22,397 nt of DNA from DATADF01 sp046263155 (GTDB lineage Bacteria > Actinomycetota > CADDZG01 > WHSQ01), in NCBI GenBank assembly GCA_046263155.1, contig JBHELF010000118.1:1-22397 (forward strand), given 5' to 3'. Below, in pieces: positions 1 through 7,954 of the stretch (within the stretch, counting starts at the first letter, position 1; the number at the start of each line of letters is the position of its first letter). A model generated the notes under the pieces. It saw only the letters and a program-made list of their open reading frames with translations, was not told the origin of the DNA and did no database searches. A program made the position numbers and the translations under genes.

Positions 1-292
1 CGGTCGTCCAGCCCACGAGAACGATGAAGGGAAGCATGTCGACAAGCCACCCTGCGATGCCCATGAAAAGCGGCGCGACGAATGCAGCGCTCAGAGGTAG
101 GACGAGACAGACGGCAACGGTGGCAGCCGCAAAGCACCACAGCGCCACCAGCCCTCCGTTGAAAGTGCCCGTCAGCCACCCGACGACTCCGGCGGCCAGC
201 AACAGGAGGCCGCCTCCCCACCAGGCGCGCGCGGTCCGACCTGGGCTCGCGGCAGGAAGCCGGTCGAGCCAGGAAAGAGCTGGTCCGGTCAT
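1..292 (-). CDS. Membrane protein, C-terminal part cut by window edge
   Basis: An open frame starts with ATG at 292 and runs off the left edge, giving 97 N-terminal residues. Its ATGA start overlaps the TGA stop of the upstream GT-C-like gene by 4 bases, so it is probably translationally coupled and the last visible gene of the leftward operon. After a short hydrophilic N terminus (MTGPALSWLDRLP) come about three hydrophobic segments, near residues 25-42, 46-65 and 68-95, so it is an integral membrane protein. No catalytic motif is visible in this fragment and the family is not recognised. The coupling suggests a role together with the neighbouring envelope glycosyltransferase-like protein and phosphatase, but that is inference. 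Confidence 0.72.
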   Translation of the reverse strand, partial: MTGPALSWLDRLPAASPGRTARAWWGGGLLLLAAGVVGWLTGTFNGGLVALWCFAAATVAVCLVLPLSAAFVAPLFMGIAGWLVDMLPFIVLVGWTT

Positions 293-2253
293 GCCGGTTC
301 CCGCCGAAGGCCAACGCGACCAACGACGAACCCGAGACCGAGAGCGACCAACCACGTCACCCAGGCGAGTGCGGGAGTAAACGGGCCCCGGATCAACGCG
401 ACCAGGACGAAGCCGGCTATCACCAGCAGGCCCGCAGACAAGACGGGAATGAGTCCGAGGGCTTGGGCCAACCTAGCGTCGGGAAGCACGCCGCGCAGTG
501 CGAACCATCCCGGAACGGCCAACAACAGCAACCCCGCCAAAGCGCGCAACCACGACCACCGCGGCGGAGACGAGGCCGAGTACATGAAGGTATGCCGATC
601 GCTTCCCCCACGCGCTGAGATTGGCGTGACCATGCCGTCCGTGACCGCCAAGATAGCGACGTTTGCTGGGACCTCCCACATCGGCTCGGTATTGAACACG
701 TTGTCGTAGACGTACAAGGGAGCCTGGGCCCCCATCCTCGGCTTCATGTAATCCAGAGTGGCCTGCGAGAGCTCGCGCTCGAAGGATCCCTGTTCGCCGA
801 TCGGTTCTCCATGAACGCACGACTCAACCGTCCCTAGACATGCATAGGTCGAGTCCAATAGCTCCCCGGGCACTCCGTAACGCGCAACATTGCCCGCGCG
901 CTTGACCGCCCCCCAAATCCTTTCCGACGCCGTCGCGTCGGTAGTGACCGTAAAGACGATGGGCCTCTTTTCGTTGTCCAGAGAGAAGCGGAGCGCATCG
1001 AGATCCCGCTGCTCGGCCGGAGTCATCCACGCCATCTCCGGATCATTCCAACCGATGAGTTTGAAACCTGCGCTGAAGTTGGTCAGGACGATCAGGCTCA
1101 CCGCGAGTAGTCCGGCGGCTCCTGCGGCCCGGGTCGCGCCCGCCCGCCGGGAGAGATCGACGAAGAATCTCATGGCGAGCCAGGCCCCCACCGCAATGAG
1201 GAGCACCCAGGCGAGGGTCGTGTTGAAGAAGCGGTAATACGGGAACGCGAATCCGGCGAGGAATCCGAATGCCCCCACTAGTGGAAGTAGCCACACGACC
1301 GCGAGCCTCGCGAGGTCGTCCTGGATCCATCGCCGGCCCACGGCGACCAGCGAGAGAAGTCCGAGCAGGAAGAGGGGGCCGTTCAGCAGAGGCCGAAGGG
1401 CTCGCACCCACCCTCCGAGTCGCTTGAAGAAAAAGCTGGCAGGCGCGGGGGGAGGTAATGCGGCATCGCCGAGCGAGGCCGGCTGTCCCCAGGCGCCCAA
1501 CTTCCACACGGCATAGCCCAAGACCACGGCGCTCGCTGCGGTGGCCAAAGGGGCGGCGTACTCCCGCAAGGTCTGGCGGAGGTCGAAACGGGACAAGAGC
1601 AGGCGTATACCGGCCATCGCCGCCAGCACGCCGCAGAAGATGACGAGAGTTGTCGGGTGAGTGAGGGCCGACAGAAACAACAGCAAGCCAAACGCCATTC
1701 GCGCCCGCCACGAGTTCGCGGATGGTCCGATCAGAAACGCCGCCCCTCCCAGGAGCGCCAGCGTCACTAGGTTGTCGAGGTACCCACCCAGAGGCGGAGT
1801 CAGGAGCAGACTGGCACTCGTCAGCGCGACCACGTGAAACGCGAGTGGGTCGCGGCGGTGACGGGCCACAAATCCGGCCAAGAGCAAAGGGATCACGACG
1901 CGCAAGCCGACCATCAACCAGATGGTCTGGGTTAACGGCGCGATTCCCGCGACTCCTCGGAAGATGGAACCGAGAACGGGGGTCGTGACGCGGTAACCGC
2001 TCGAGTACATCTCCCGCGGCCCGCGGGCATCTAACAGGGCCGCGGGACCCTCGGCTATGAGCAGCTCAGTGCGCCACGAGTAGTAAGCCGGGTCGTCTGC
2101 CGGCGCGGGTCGCCCGGGATCCAAGATGAAGGTGGCTCCGAAAATGGTCAGAAGCAACAACGTGGTCAAGACGAGTGCGATCGGATGGCCGGGCCAGGCC
2201 GGCCCCGGGCGATCCTCTCGACCGTCGATGTGATCTTGGACGCGCGCGGTCAA
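289..2253 (-). CDS. Polytopic GT-C-like membrane protein
   Basis: This 654-residue integral membrane protein has an N-terminal hydrophobic helix (about 24-45), then an exposed loop with an acidic pair (PADDPAYYSW, D53/D54), about ten further hydrophobic segments up to residue 400, a soluble domain of about 180 residues and two or three C-terminal helices. An acidic motif in the first external loop followed by many helices is typical of GT-C glycosyltransferases that use polyprenyl-phosphate sugars; assignment to that class is inference. C472 and C479 in the soluble domain could form a disulfide outside the cell. The start is TTG at 2253: an in-frame stop lies 10 codons upstream, no ATG or GTG intervenes, and GGGGA sits 7 bases ahead of it. 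It follows the phosphatase-family gene by 37 bases and overlaps the next gene by 4. Confidence 0.75.
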   Translation of the reverse strand: MTARVQDHIDGREDRPGPAWPGHPIALVLTTLLLLTIFGATFILDPGRPAPADDPAYYSWRTELLIAEGPAALLDARGPREMYSSGYRVTTPVLGSIFRGVAGIAPLTQTIWLMVGLRVVIPLLLAGFVARHRRDPLAFHVVALTSASLLLTPPLGGYLDNLVTLALLGGAAFLIGPSANSWRARMAFGLLLFLSALTHPTTLVIFCGVLAAMAGIRLLLSRFDLRQTLREYAAPLATAASAVVLGYAVWKLGAWGQPASLGDAALPPPAPASFFFKRLGGWVRALRPLLNGPLFLLGLLSLVAVGRRWIQDDLARLAVVWLLPLVGAFGFLAGFAFPYYRFFNTTLAWVLLIAVGAWLAMRFFVDLSRRAGATRAAGAAGLLAVSLIVLTNFSAGFKLIGWNDPEMAWMTPAEQRDLDALRFSLDNEKRPIVFTVTTDATASERIWGAVKRAGNVARYGVPGELLDSTYACLGTVESCVHGEPIGEQGSFERELSQATLDYMKPRMGAQAPLYVYDNVFNTEPMWEVPANVAILAVTDGMVTPISARGGSDRHTFMYSASSPPRWSWLRALAGLLLLAVPGWFALRGVLPDARLAQALGLIPVLSAGLLVIAGFVLVALIRGPFTPALAWVTWLVALGLGFVVGRVGLRREPA

Positions 2254-2290
2254 GTCGAAGTCCCCATCGGTGACGCCATCCTATCGAGGC

Positions 2291-3913
2291 CTAACGCTCG
2301 CAAGTGATCGCCGGCAGTTGCGCGGCTGGAATCGCGAGATCAAACAGGCGGTCGCCCGGCGAGAACCGGCCCGCCCCGAACAACAGCAGATCGGGGCGGG
2401 CCGTATTGTGCCGCAGACGGTAGCCGCCGATGAAGCGCGCTACCTCCTCGACGCGAACTCCGAGCGTCTCCATCTTTTCCGCGTCAAGGAACACCTGGGT
2501 CGGCCAGATCGACCGAATCACAGGTCCAAACCTTTCCTCGATATCCCGGCGGAGCTCTTTGCCGTCGATGCCGTAGCCGTCTATCGCGTCGGCGTCGGGC
2601 TGTTGCCCATGATCGGCTGTGACGACCATCACCCAGCGTCCCTTCCCTACTGATCCGTCGAGCGCGTCGACCAGCACGCCCAGCTGACGATCGCTCTCGA
2701 CTACCGCGTCGCGCACCTCCGGTGACGCCATGTTGAAGTAGTGGCCCAGGCGGTCGATCTGCTTGAAATTCGTGAAGAGCAGGTCGGTCGTTGCGTCCGA
2801 GCCGTATCCCTCTTTCTCGATCAGATCCGTGAGCAGCCTCCCGTGGTAGGCGATGAAGGCCGGGGTCTCCTCGATCCGGGACGGATCGTCGAGGATGCGG
2901 TGCCCCCTCCAGGTCTGGTCCGGGGAGCCATCCTCGATGTCGAGACGGGCCAACTCCTCCTCGGGCCCTTGAGCCTCCGAAAAGCTGGGCGGCAGACGGT
3001 AGAAATCAGGGTTGGTCTTCCACTCGTTCGTCTCTACGTCGACCCACGCCGCATCGTCGCGATCCCCTCCCTCGCGCTCGGCTCCCTGGCCGATCATGCC
3101 GAGGTGCCAAGGCTCATAGCCGACCATCCCCACCTTGGCCTTGTTGCGCGTTTGCACGTCCCAGCGCTCCGCAAGCGTGGGAACTTTGACAAACCGCGAC
3201 GATTCACCGTTCAGAAATGAGTCGACGGTTCGCTCGCCGTCTCGCACCAGGATGTCCGTGACACCGTGCGCGTACGGAAAGCGGCCCGTCCCCAGGGTGG
3301 TGTGTACCGGAGGTGTGACGGAGGGAGAGGACCCCACCGTGGCGTTGGTGAAGGAGATGCCCTCTGCGCCGAGACGCGCGAGGGTCGGCCACGCGTCGGG
3401 CCACTGGCGAAGGACGTTCCATCCTCCTCCGTCCCACACGACGACGACGACGAGACGAGGGCGTTTGGAGCGCAGCAATTCCGCATCCAGCTCCGCCACC
3501 TCGTCGAGAGCAGCACCATCCTCGCTTCGCAGCACTCCTTTGAGTAAGCGCCCGATCGTCGGCACCACGTCTGCGAGCGTTACGGGGCGCTCGACATCCC
3601 CGCGTGTCGGAATGATTCCCGGGCCGTACCAGACGAGCGGGACATTCTGCAGGTATGGCCACGGGCCCGAATGGGTCCAGCCCCCCTCGCCGGAAGCGAG
3701 GTACGCGGGCGTGTGGGGCAGGATCGCGATCTCTCCGGATCGCTCCGGTGAATAGCCGTCGCGGATCCGCTCGAGCCACTCTGGCGGCAGACCGCACGCT
3801 TGTTCGCGGAACGTCGGCAACGGCTGGCCGAATTGGTAGTAGAAGGCGACCGCGCCCCCGATGATCAGTACGACGATCGCGATGGCCAGTCGGCGAGAGG
3901 TCAGCCAGTTCAC
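2291..3913 (-). CDS. Membrane-anchored alkaline-phosphatase-superfamily hydrolase, circularly permuted
   Basis: This 540-residue protein has one N-terminal membrane anchor (about 7-27) and an exported metal-dependent phosphatase or phosphodiesterase fold. Superfamily residues are visible: D161 in VVWDGGGWN, nucleophile T200 in SSPSVTPPVHTTLGTG (compare PTKTFPNH in nucleotide pyrophosphatases), D387/H391 in QIDRLGHYFN and D434/H435 in TADHGQQ. The segment that normally closes the domain lies at the front instead: RSGEIAIL (58-65), H81 in THSGPWPY, VPLVWYGPG (91-99) and DVVPTIGRLL (115-124). Nothing like it follows ADHG. I chose GTG 3913 because it overlaps the MFS stop as GTGA and is directly followed by the anchor; the frame stays open to 4051 but that part antisense-shadows the MFS gene. 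Substrate is unknown; envelope phosphodiester or phosphoglycol turnover is a guess. Confidence 0.86.
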   Translation of the reverse strand: MNWLTSRRLAIAIVVLIIGGAVAFYYQFGQPLPTFREQACGLPPEWLERIRDGYSPERSGEIAILPHTPAYLASGEGGWTHSGPWPYLQNVPLVWYGPGIIPTRGDVERPVTLADVVPTIGRLLKGVLRSEDGAALDEVAELDAELLRSKRPRLVVVVVWDGGGWNVLRQWPDAWPTLARLGAEGISFTNATVGSSPSVTPPVHTTLGTGRFPYAHGVTDILVRDGERTVDSFLNGESSRFVKVPTLAERWDVQTRNKAKVGMVGYEPWHLGMIGQGAEREGGDRDDAAWVDVETNEWKTNPDFYRLPPSFSEAQGPEEELARLDIEDGSPDQTWRGHRILDDPSRIEETPAFIAYHGRLLTDLIEKEGYGSDATTDLLFTNFKQIDRLGHYFNMASPEVRDAVVESDRQLGVLVDALDGSVGKGRWVMVVTADHGQQPDADAIDGYGIDGKELRRDIEERFGPVIRSIWPTQVFLDAEKMETLGVRVEEVARFIGGYRLRHNTARPDLLLFGAGRFSPGDRLFDLAIPAAQLPAITCER

Positions 3914-5202
3914 GCGTGTGTAGGTGCCGGCGACTCGAGGGCAGCGAGCAACCGCACGCGGCGGAACCAGAGACCGATAAGAACGATGCCAACCAGGAAG
4001 ACTCCGCCGCTGGAGGCCAGAACGGCCTGTTGCGCAGCCGGGGTCCACCACAACTTCATCGCCGCCGCGGCTCCGACCCAGGCGAGGCCGTACGCGATGT
4101 CGTATAGCGAGAAGGCCCGACCTCGGAAATCGTCTCCTAAGGCGCGTTGGACGAGCGTGTCCAGCGAGATCTTGCCGAGGAAAAAGCCGAATCCGAGCAG
4201 GAATGTCAGGACCGCGATCGCGAAGCGGGCCTCGATGCCACCTAACGTCGCCACCGCGCCTCCGGCGAGGGCCGAAGCGGCCAGGACCAGGGCGGCCGGC
4301 GTGCGAAAGCGATCCGCCAGCGCGCGCGCCCCGACGAAGCCCAGGGCGGCCCCCAGCGCGCCGGCGCCGCCGGTGACGAGCAACTGCTGCAGGTCATCGC
4401 CGGCCAATAGGTCACGAGCTATGAAGCCGATCGCGACGAGGGCAAAGCTCCACAGAAGACGCAACCAGAAGTACGTGGCGATCGCCGCACCGGCAGCCGG
4501 TGTCGCCCATACCTCCCGCAGCCCTTCGGCAATCCGTCTAATCACACCCGCCAGCAACTGCAGCAGGCCGGTGGTAGCGCGGATCTCGCCTACACGGCGC
4601 AGTAATGCGGCCGATCCCGCGCCTGCGGCGTACACGACCGCTCCGCCGAGGACGACGATCTCGGCGTTGACGATCCCGGTGAGAACAAGAGCAGTTCCCA
4701 CTCCCGCGAGCTGAAACAAGGCACCTCCGAGCTGTGACATGGCGTTGGCTGAAACCAACTCGGTGTGATCCACCGTTACCGGCAATGCCGCCGCCTTGAT
4801 TGCAAGAACGAGCCTGGTGCAGGCGAGGGTCAAGAGAAACGACCCGAACAGGGCCGCGTCGCCCACGGCAGCTACGCCGATGACTCCCACCGACGCGATT
4901 ACCACGGCGCGCAGCCCGTTTGCCCCCATCAACAATCGGCGGCGATCCCAACGATCGATCAGGACACCGAGAAATGGGCTCACTATGGTGTATGGAATCA
5001 GAAGGTAAAGCGCGATACGCAACAACTCCTCAGGAGAGCGCGCGCCTTCGAGATCAAAGCCCCGCTGGCCACCGAACACGATGAGTTTGGCCAGTGCGAC
5101 CTGTACTATCCCGTCGCCCATCTGCGACGCGTACTGCGTCGTCATTAGCAACGCGAAATCGCGCAGGCGCAGCAGAGAAACGCTCGATCTGATCAGTTGC
5201 AT
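3910..5202 (-). CDS. MFS transporter
   Basis: This 430-residue protein has about 12 hydrophobic helices and the MFS loop 2-3 motif A (GVLIDRWDRRRLL), with the half-repeat arrangement typical of MFS_3/macrolide-efflux-like permeases. The start at ATG 5202 (MQLIRSSVSLL) is preferred over the in-frame ATG at 5241, because the 13 extra residues are not hydrophobic or conserved-looking; the ribosome site is weak in both cases. It is the first gene of a leftward operon and its stop overlaps the start of the phosphatase-family gene by 4 bases. It could export or flip a substrate for the envelope enzymes downstream, but the substrate cannot be read from the sequence. The family call is firm, the role is inference. 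Confidence 0.85.
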   Translation of the reverse strand: MQLIRSSVSLLRLRDFALLMTTQYASQMGDGIVQVALAKLIVFGGQRGFDLEGARSPEELLRIALYLLIPYTIVSPFLGVLIDRWDRRRLLMGANGLRAVVIASVGVIGVAAVGDAALFGSFLLTLACTRLVLAIKAAALPVTVDHTELVSANAMSQLGGALFQLAGVGTALVLTGIVNAEIVVLGGAVVYAAGAGSAALLRRVGEIRATTGLLQLLAGVIRRIAEGLREVWATPAAGAAIATYFWLRLLWSFALVAIGFIARDLLAGDDLQQLLVTGGAGALGAALGFVGARALADRFRTPAALVLAASALAGGAVATLGGIEARFAIAVLTFLLGFGFFLGKISLDTLVQRALGDDFRGRAFSLYDIAYGLAWVGAAAAMKLWWTPAAQQAVLASSGGVFLVGIVLIGLWFRRVRLLAALESPAPTHA

Positions 5203-5291
5203 TCGTCTACCGTATCGGCTGTAGCCTGAAATCCGACGCACCCGAGAGGTCCCTTCGGGGCCGCAGCTTTCTCGATAGTCCGAACAGAAAC
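5203..5291. promoter_or_regulatory. Divergent intergenic region between MFS operon and second phosphatase gene
   Basis: These 89 bases separate two divergent starts and must carry both promoters. No convincing -35/-10 pair was found. On the plus strand 5248-5262 can form a short hairpin (GGTCCC, TTC loop, GGGGCC with one G-T pair) in the presumed leader of the phosphatase gene. A GAGGAG sequence at 5294-5299 lies inside the annotated start of that gene. Confidence 0.35.
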
Positions 5292-7163
5292 GTGAGGAGA
5301 CACGTGATTCGACCAGGCATCATTGCCAAGATCGCACTGGTGGCGCTCACTATGACTGTGATTGCCTCTGCCGCAAGCGTCGCGCTCGCGATCCGAACAG
5401 AATCCGTCGAGCCCATCGTGGCTCCACCTACCTCGCGCACGCAATCCGAGATGGCAACGCGGATCGGGCGGTGTGTCATGGGACGCATTCGTGCGGGATA
5501 CGTCCCGCAACGTTCGGGAGACATCCTGTTGGTGCCCCAGCCATACAACTTCCTTATGGGCGAGTGGGATCTGCGACGCCTAGACAGCGACGACCCCGAT
5601 CCGAGATCGACGCATCCCAATCCGTGGAAGTACTTAGCGCATGTACCCATCCATCTCTACGGTCCGGGATTCATCCATGCGGGCAAGACCTCCCACCGAG
5701 CGGTGACGGTGGCCGGAATCGCGCCGACCTACGAGAGGTTGCTTGACGTGGACCTGAAGAACCGCTGGGCGAGTAATCCATTGGATGAAGCGCTCATGCC
5801 TCGGGCGGAGCGCTCGACACCGCGACTGATCGTCACGATCGTTTATGACGGCGGTGGTTGGAACGTGCTTCGGCGCTGGCCGGACGCCTGGCCGTTCCAG
5901 AAACATCTCCAAAAGGCGGGAACCCTTTACGACCGTGCGACGATCGGCTCCGCGCCTTCGATCACCGGCGCCATCCACGCAAACGTCGGCACCGGGCTCT
6001 TTCCCGGCGATCACGCGATTCCCGGCAACCAGCTCCGTTTGCCCGACGGAGCCATCGTCGACGCCTTCTTACAGAACTCAGATCCTCGCTATCTCAAAGC
6101 TCCGACTGTGGGCGAGCTATTCGACGAACACGAGGGTAACGAGCCGGTGGTGGGCATGGTCGCCTACGAGGGTTGGCACCTCGGCATGATCGGCCGCGGG
6201 GCGCAGCGAGCCACTGGTGACCGGGACTTCGCGGCTATCTGGGAGGCGGGCGAACGTCGCTGGTGGATCAACGAGAAGTTCTACAAGCTTCCCGGGGTCT
6301 TGCGTTTGGAGGATCCCGACAAGCTGGATCGTTACCTGCGGGCTATGGATCCCCAAGATGGCGACGCGGACGGGCTTTGGTTTGATCAGCCGATCCATCT
6401 GGAAGAGGTGGATCATCTCGACGGGGCCAAGGATGGCCTGTGGCATGGCGAACCGGTCAAGGATCTGACCGATCCCACCGTCGAGCCGGGAACGCCCGCG
6501 TTCGTTCGCTACACGGGCGACGCCATCGTCAAGAGCATCCGGTCGGAGGGGCTGGGCCTCGACGAGACTCCCGATCTCCTTTACGTGAATCTGAAACCGC
6601 TCGATTTCGGAGGCCACGTCTGGAACATGGAGCGGCCACAACAAGCGCAGATACTGCGTGAGCACGATCGTCAGGTTGAACGAATCGTCGGTTTGCTGGA
6701 TCGAAGGGTCGGCCCGCGGAACTACGTTCTCTTGATCACCGCCGATCATGGACAGCAACCGCTTCCCGAGGTATCAGGAGGTTGGAGGATCAACAGTCGC
6801 GAGCTCTTGCGTGATCTGGAGGCCCATTTCGACCAACTCGATAACGAAAGACCACTGGTCGCGAAGATCACAACCACCGACATCTACCTGAACGAGGCAG
6901 AGGCGGCGGCGAATCTGGTGGATCCCGAAGTGGTCGCGCGTTGGCTCTCGCTCTACAGGCTCGAAGACAGCATCCCGCCGAACGCCCCGGGGGCCGAGAA
7001 AGTGTCCGATGACAGACTCGACGATCTCCTCTTTGCCGGGGTCTTTACGGGATCCTTCGTTCACGGGCTGAACGCTGCCGACGTTCAGAGCTTCGGTCCC
7101 AGCCGCTACCGACAGGGCCGCTTATGTCCCGCGACGCCTCCGGCGGTGGGCGTAAAGCGGTAG
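5292..7163 (+). CDS. Second exported alkaline-phosphatase-superfamily hydrolase, circularly permuted
   Basis: This 623-residue paralogue of the 2291-3913 protein has an N-terminal signal anchor (about 9-33) and the same rearranged domain. The normally terminal segment comes first: RSGDILLVPQP (74-84), H108 in STHPNPWKYL, VPIHLYGPG (118-126) and GIAPTYERLL (142-151). The catalytic core follows: D186 in VYDGGGWN, T225 in SAPSITGAIH as nucleophile, D438/H442 in PLDFGGHVWN and D485/H486 in TADHGQQP. It carries an insertion around 340-400 with a repeated DGLW motif that the other copy lacks. GTG 5292 gives the longest protein; GTG 5304 is an alternative because AGGAG lies just before it. It is transcribed away from the operon holding its paralogue and ends 4 bases from a convergent methyltransferase gene. 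Substrate unknown. Confidence 0.86.
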   Translation: MRRHVIRPGIIAKIALVALTMTVIASAASVALAIRTESVEPIVAPPTSRTQSEMATRIGRCVMGRIRAGYVPQRSGDILLVPQPYNFLMGEWDLRRLDSDDPDPRSTHPNPWKYLAHVPIHLYGPGFIHAGKTSHRAVTVAGIAPTYERLLDVDLKNRWASNPLDEALMPRAERSTPRLIVTIVYDGGGWNVLRRWPDAWPFQKHLQKAGTLYDRATIGSAPSITGAIHANVGTGLFPGDHAIPGNQLRLPDGAIVDAFLQNSDPRYLKAPTVGELFDEHEGNEPVVGMVAYEGWHLGMIGRGAQRATGDRDFAAIWEAGERRWWINEKFYKLPGVLRLEDPDKLDRYLRAMDPQDGDADGLWFDQPIHLEEVDHLDGAKDGLWHGEPVKDLTDPTVEPGTPAFVRYTGDAIVKSIRSEGLGLDETPDLLYVNLKPLDFGGHVWNMERPQQAQILREHDRQVERIVGLLDRRVGPRNYVLLITADHGQQPLPEVSGGWRINSRELLRDLEAHFDQLDNERPLVAKITTTDIYLNEAEAAANLVDPEVVARWLSLYRLEDSIPPNAPGAEKVSDDRLDDLLFAGVFTGSFVHGLNAADVQSFGPSRYRQGRLCPATPPAVGVKR

Positions 7164-7167
7164 ACCC

Positions 7168-7905
7168 TTACGAAGTCAGCTTGTAAACCGAGATATGTCT
7201 CTCGCTGGCTTCTGTAAAAGGGTCGCGACTCCAACCCGACCAGCGAGCGTTCAGTTCCATCCCTGCCTCCGCTGCCATTAGGTCCAGCTCCGCAGGCCAG
7301 GCATAGCGGAGCCTGACCGGATACATGTGGATACCCGTGTCGTCGAGAACGATGTGTTGGGCATCTATACGTTGCTGGGTCGGATAGTGACGGCTGACGC
7401 CCATCACCACGCGATCCACCTCGATGTCGTTCACCTCGACGCGCTGGCCGCGGTCGAAGCGTGACAGATCCGGCACGAAAGCCTCCACGACGAACACGCC
7501 GTCGCGCGTCAGGTGCTGGGCCACGTTGCGCAAGCAACGAACCTGATCCCCTTGGCGGGTAAGCGCAAAGAGGGTGTTGAACACGATAAAGACGAGGGAG
7601 AACTTTCCCTCGACGAGCACGTCGGCGAAATCGCCCATCGTCACCTTGATCCCGCCCCCGCCGGGCTTGGACCGAAGGTTCTCGATCATCTTGGGAGAGA
7701 TATCGATTCCGTGCACTTCGATGCCGCGCTCGCTGAGTGGAATAGCGATTCGTCCCGTCCCCACCGCCAGCTCGAGCGCGGGGCCTTTCCCCGCAAGCTC
7801 GGCGAGCACGTCGACGGTTACATCGACATCGAATAGAGCTCGATGAAGCACTTCGTAGGCCTCTGCAATGCGTTCGCCGTACGTCTCCGCTTCCCAATTT
7901 TCCAT
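7168..7905 (-). CDS. Class I SAM-dependent methyltransferase
   Basis: This 245-residue cytoplasmic protein has a Rossmann-type methyltransferase fold. The SAM motif I is ALELAVGTGRIAIPL (about 43-57), followed by VHGIDIS with the acidic residue that binds the SAM ribose, and a motif around GDFADV. The C-terminal half (VRLRYAWPAELDLMAAEAGM) matches the strand-helix end of the methyltransferase 25/11 type. Substrate cannot be inferred. The start ATG 7905 has little ribosome-site complementarity, so it could be leaderless or nearly so. It is convergent with the second phosphatase gene (4-base gap) and divergent from the GT2 gene, with an inverted repeat between the two. Confidence 0.88.
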   Translation of the reverse strand: MENWEAETYGERIAEAYEVLHRALFDVDVTVDVLAELAGKGPALELAVGTGRIAIPLSERGIEVHGIDISPKMIENLRSKPGGGGIKVTMGDFADVLVEGKFSLVFIVFNTLFALTRQGDQVRCLRNVAQHLTRDGVFVVEAFVPDLSRFDRGQRVEVNDIEVDRVVMGVSRHYPTQQRIDAQHIVLDDTGIHMYPVRLRYAWPAELDLMAAEAGMELNARWSGWSRDPFTEASERHISVYKLTS

Positions 7906-7916
7906 CGCCGAAGTCT

Positions 7917-7941
7917 AGGTCGGCTATCGTTCCGCCGACCT
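7917..7941. promoter_or_regulatory. Inverted repeat between divergent genes, possible operator
   Basis: AGGTCGGC and GCCGACCT are exact 8-base inverted arms around a 9-base spacer. They occupy half of the 49-base gap between the divergent methyltransferase (start 7905) and GT2 (start 7955) genes. The position suits an operator controlling both promoters; a transcript hairpin is the alternative. No regulator gene is adjacent. Confidence 0.45.
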
Positions 7942-7954
7942 CGAAAGGGTGTTA

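Noticed and set aside
24..380. 118-codon plus-strand open frame at the left edge
   Set aside because: It overlaps the partial membrane protein and the end of the GT-C-like gene on the other strand and is of low complexity.
3914..4051. N-terminal extension of the first phosphatase-family gene to 4051
   Set aside because: The extra 46 residues lie inside the MFS gene and resemble a shadow; GTG 3913 with a GTGA overlap and an immediate membrane anchor is better.
3800..4714. 304-codon open frame on the plus strand
   Set aside because: It is antisense to the MFS gene, rich in Ala, Arg, Pro and Thr with no domain, and has the composition of a high-GC shadow frame.
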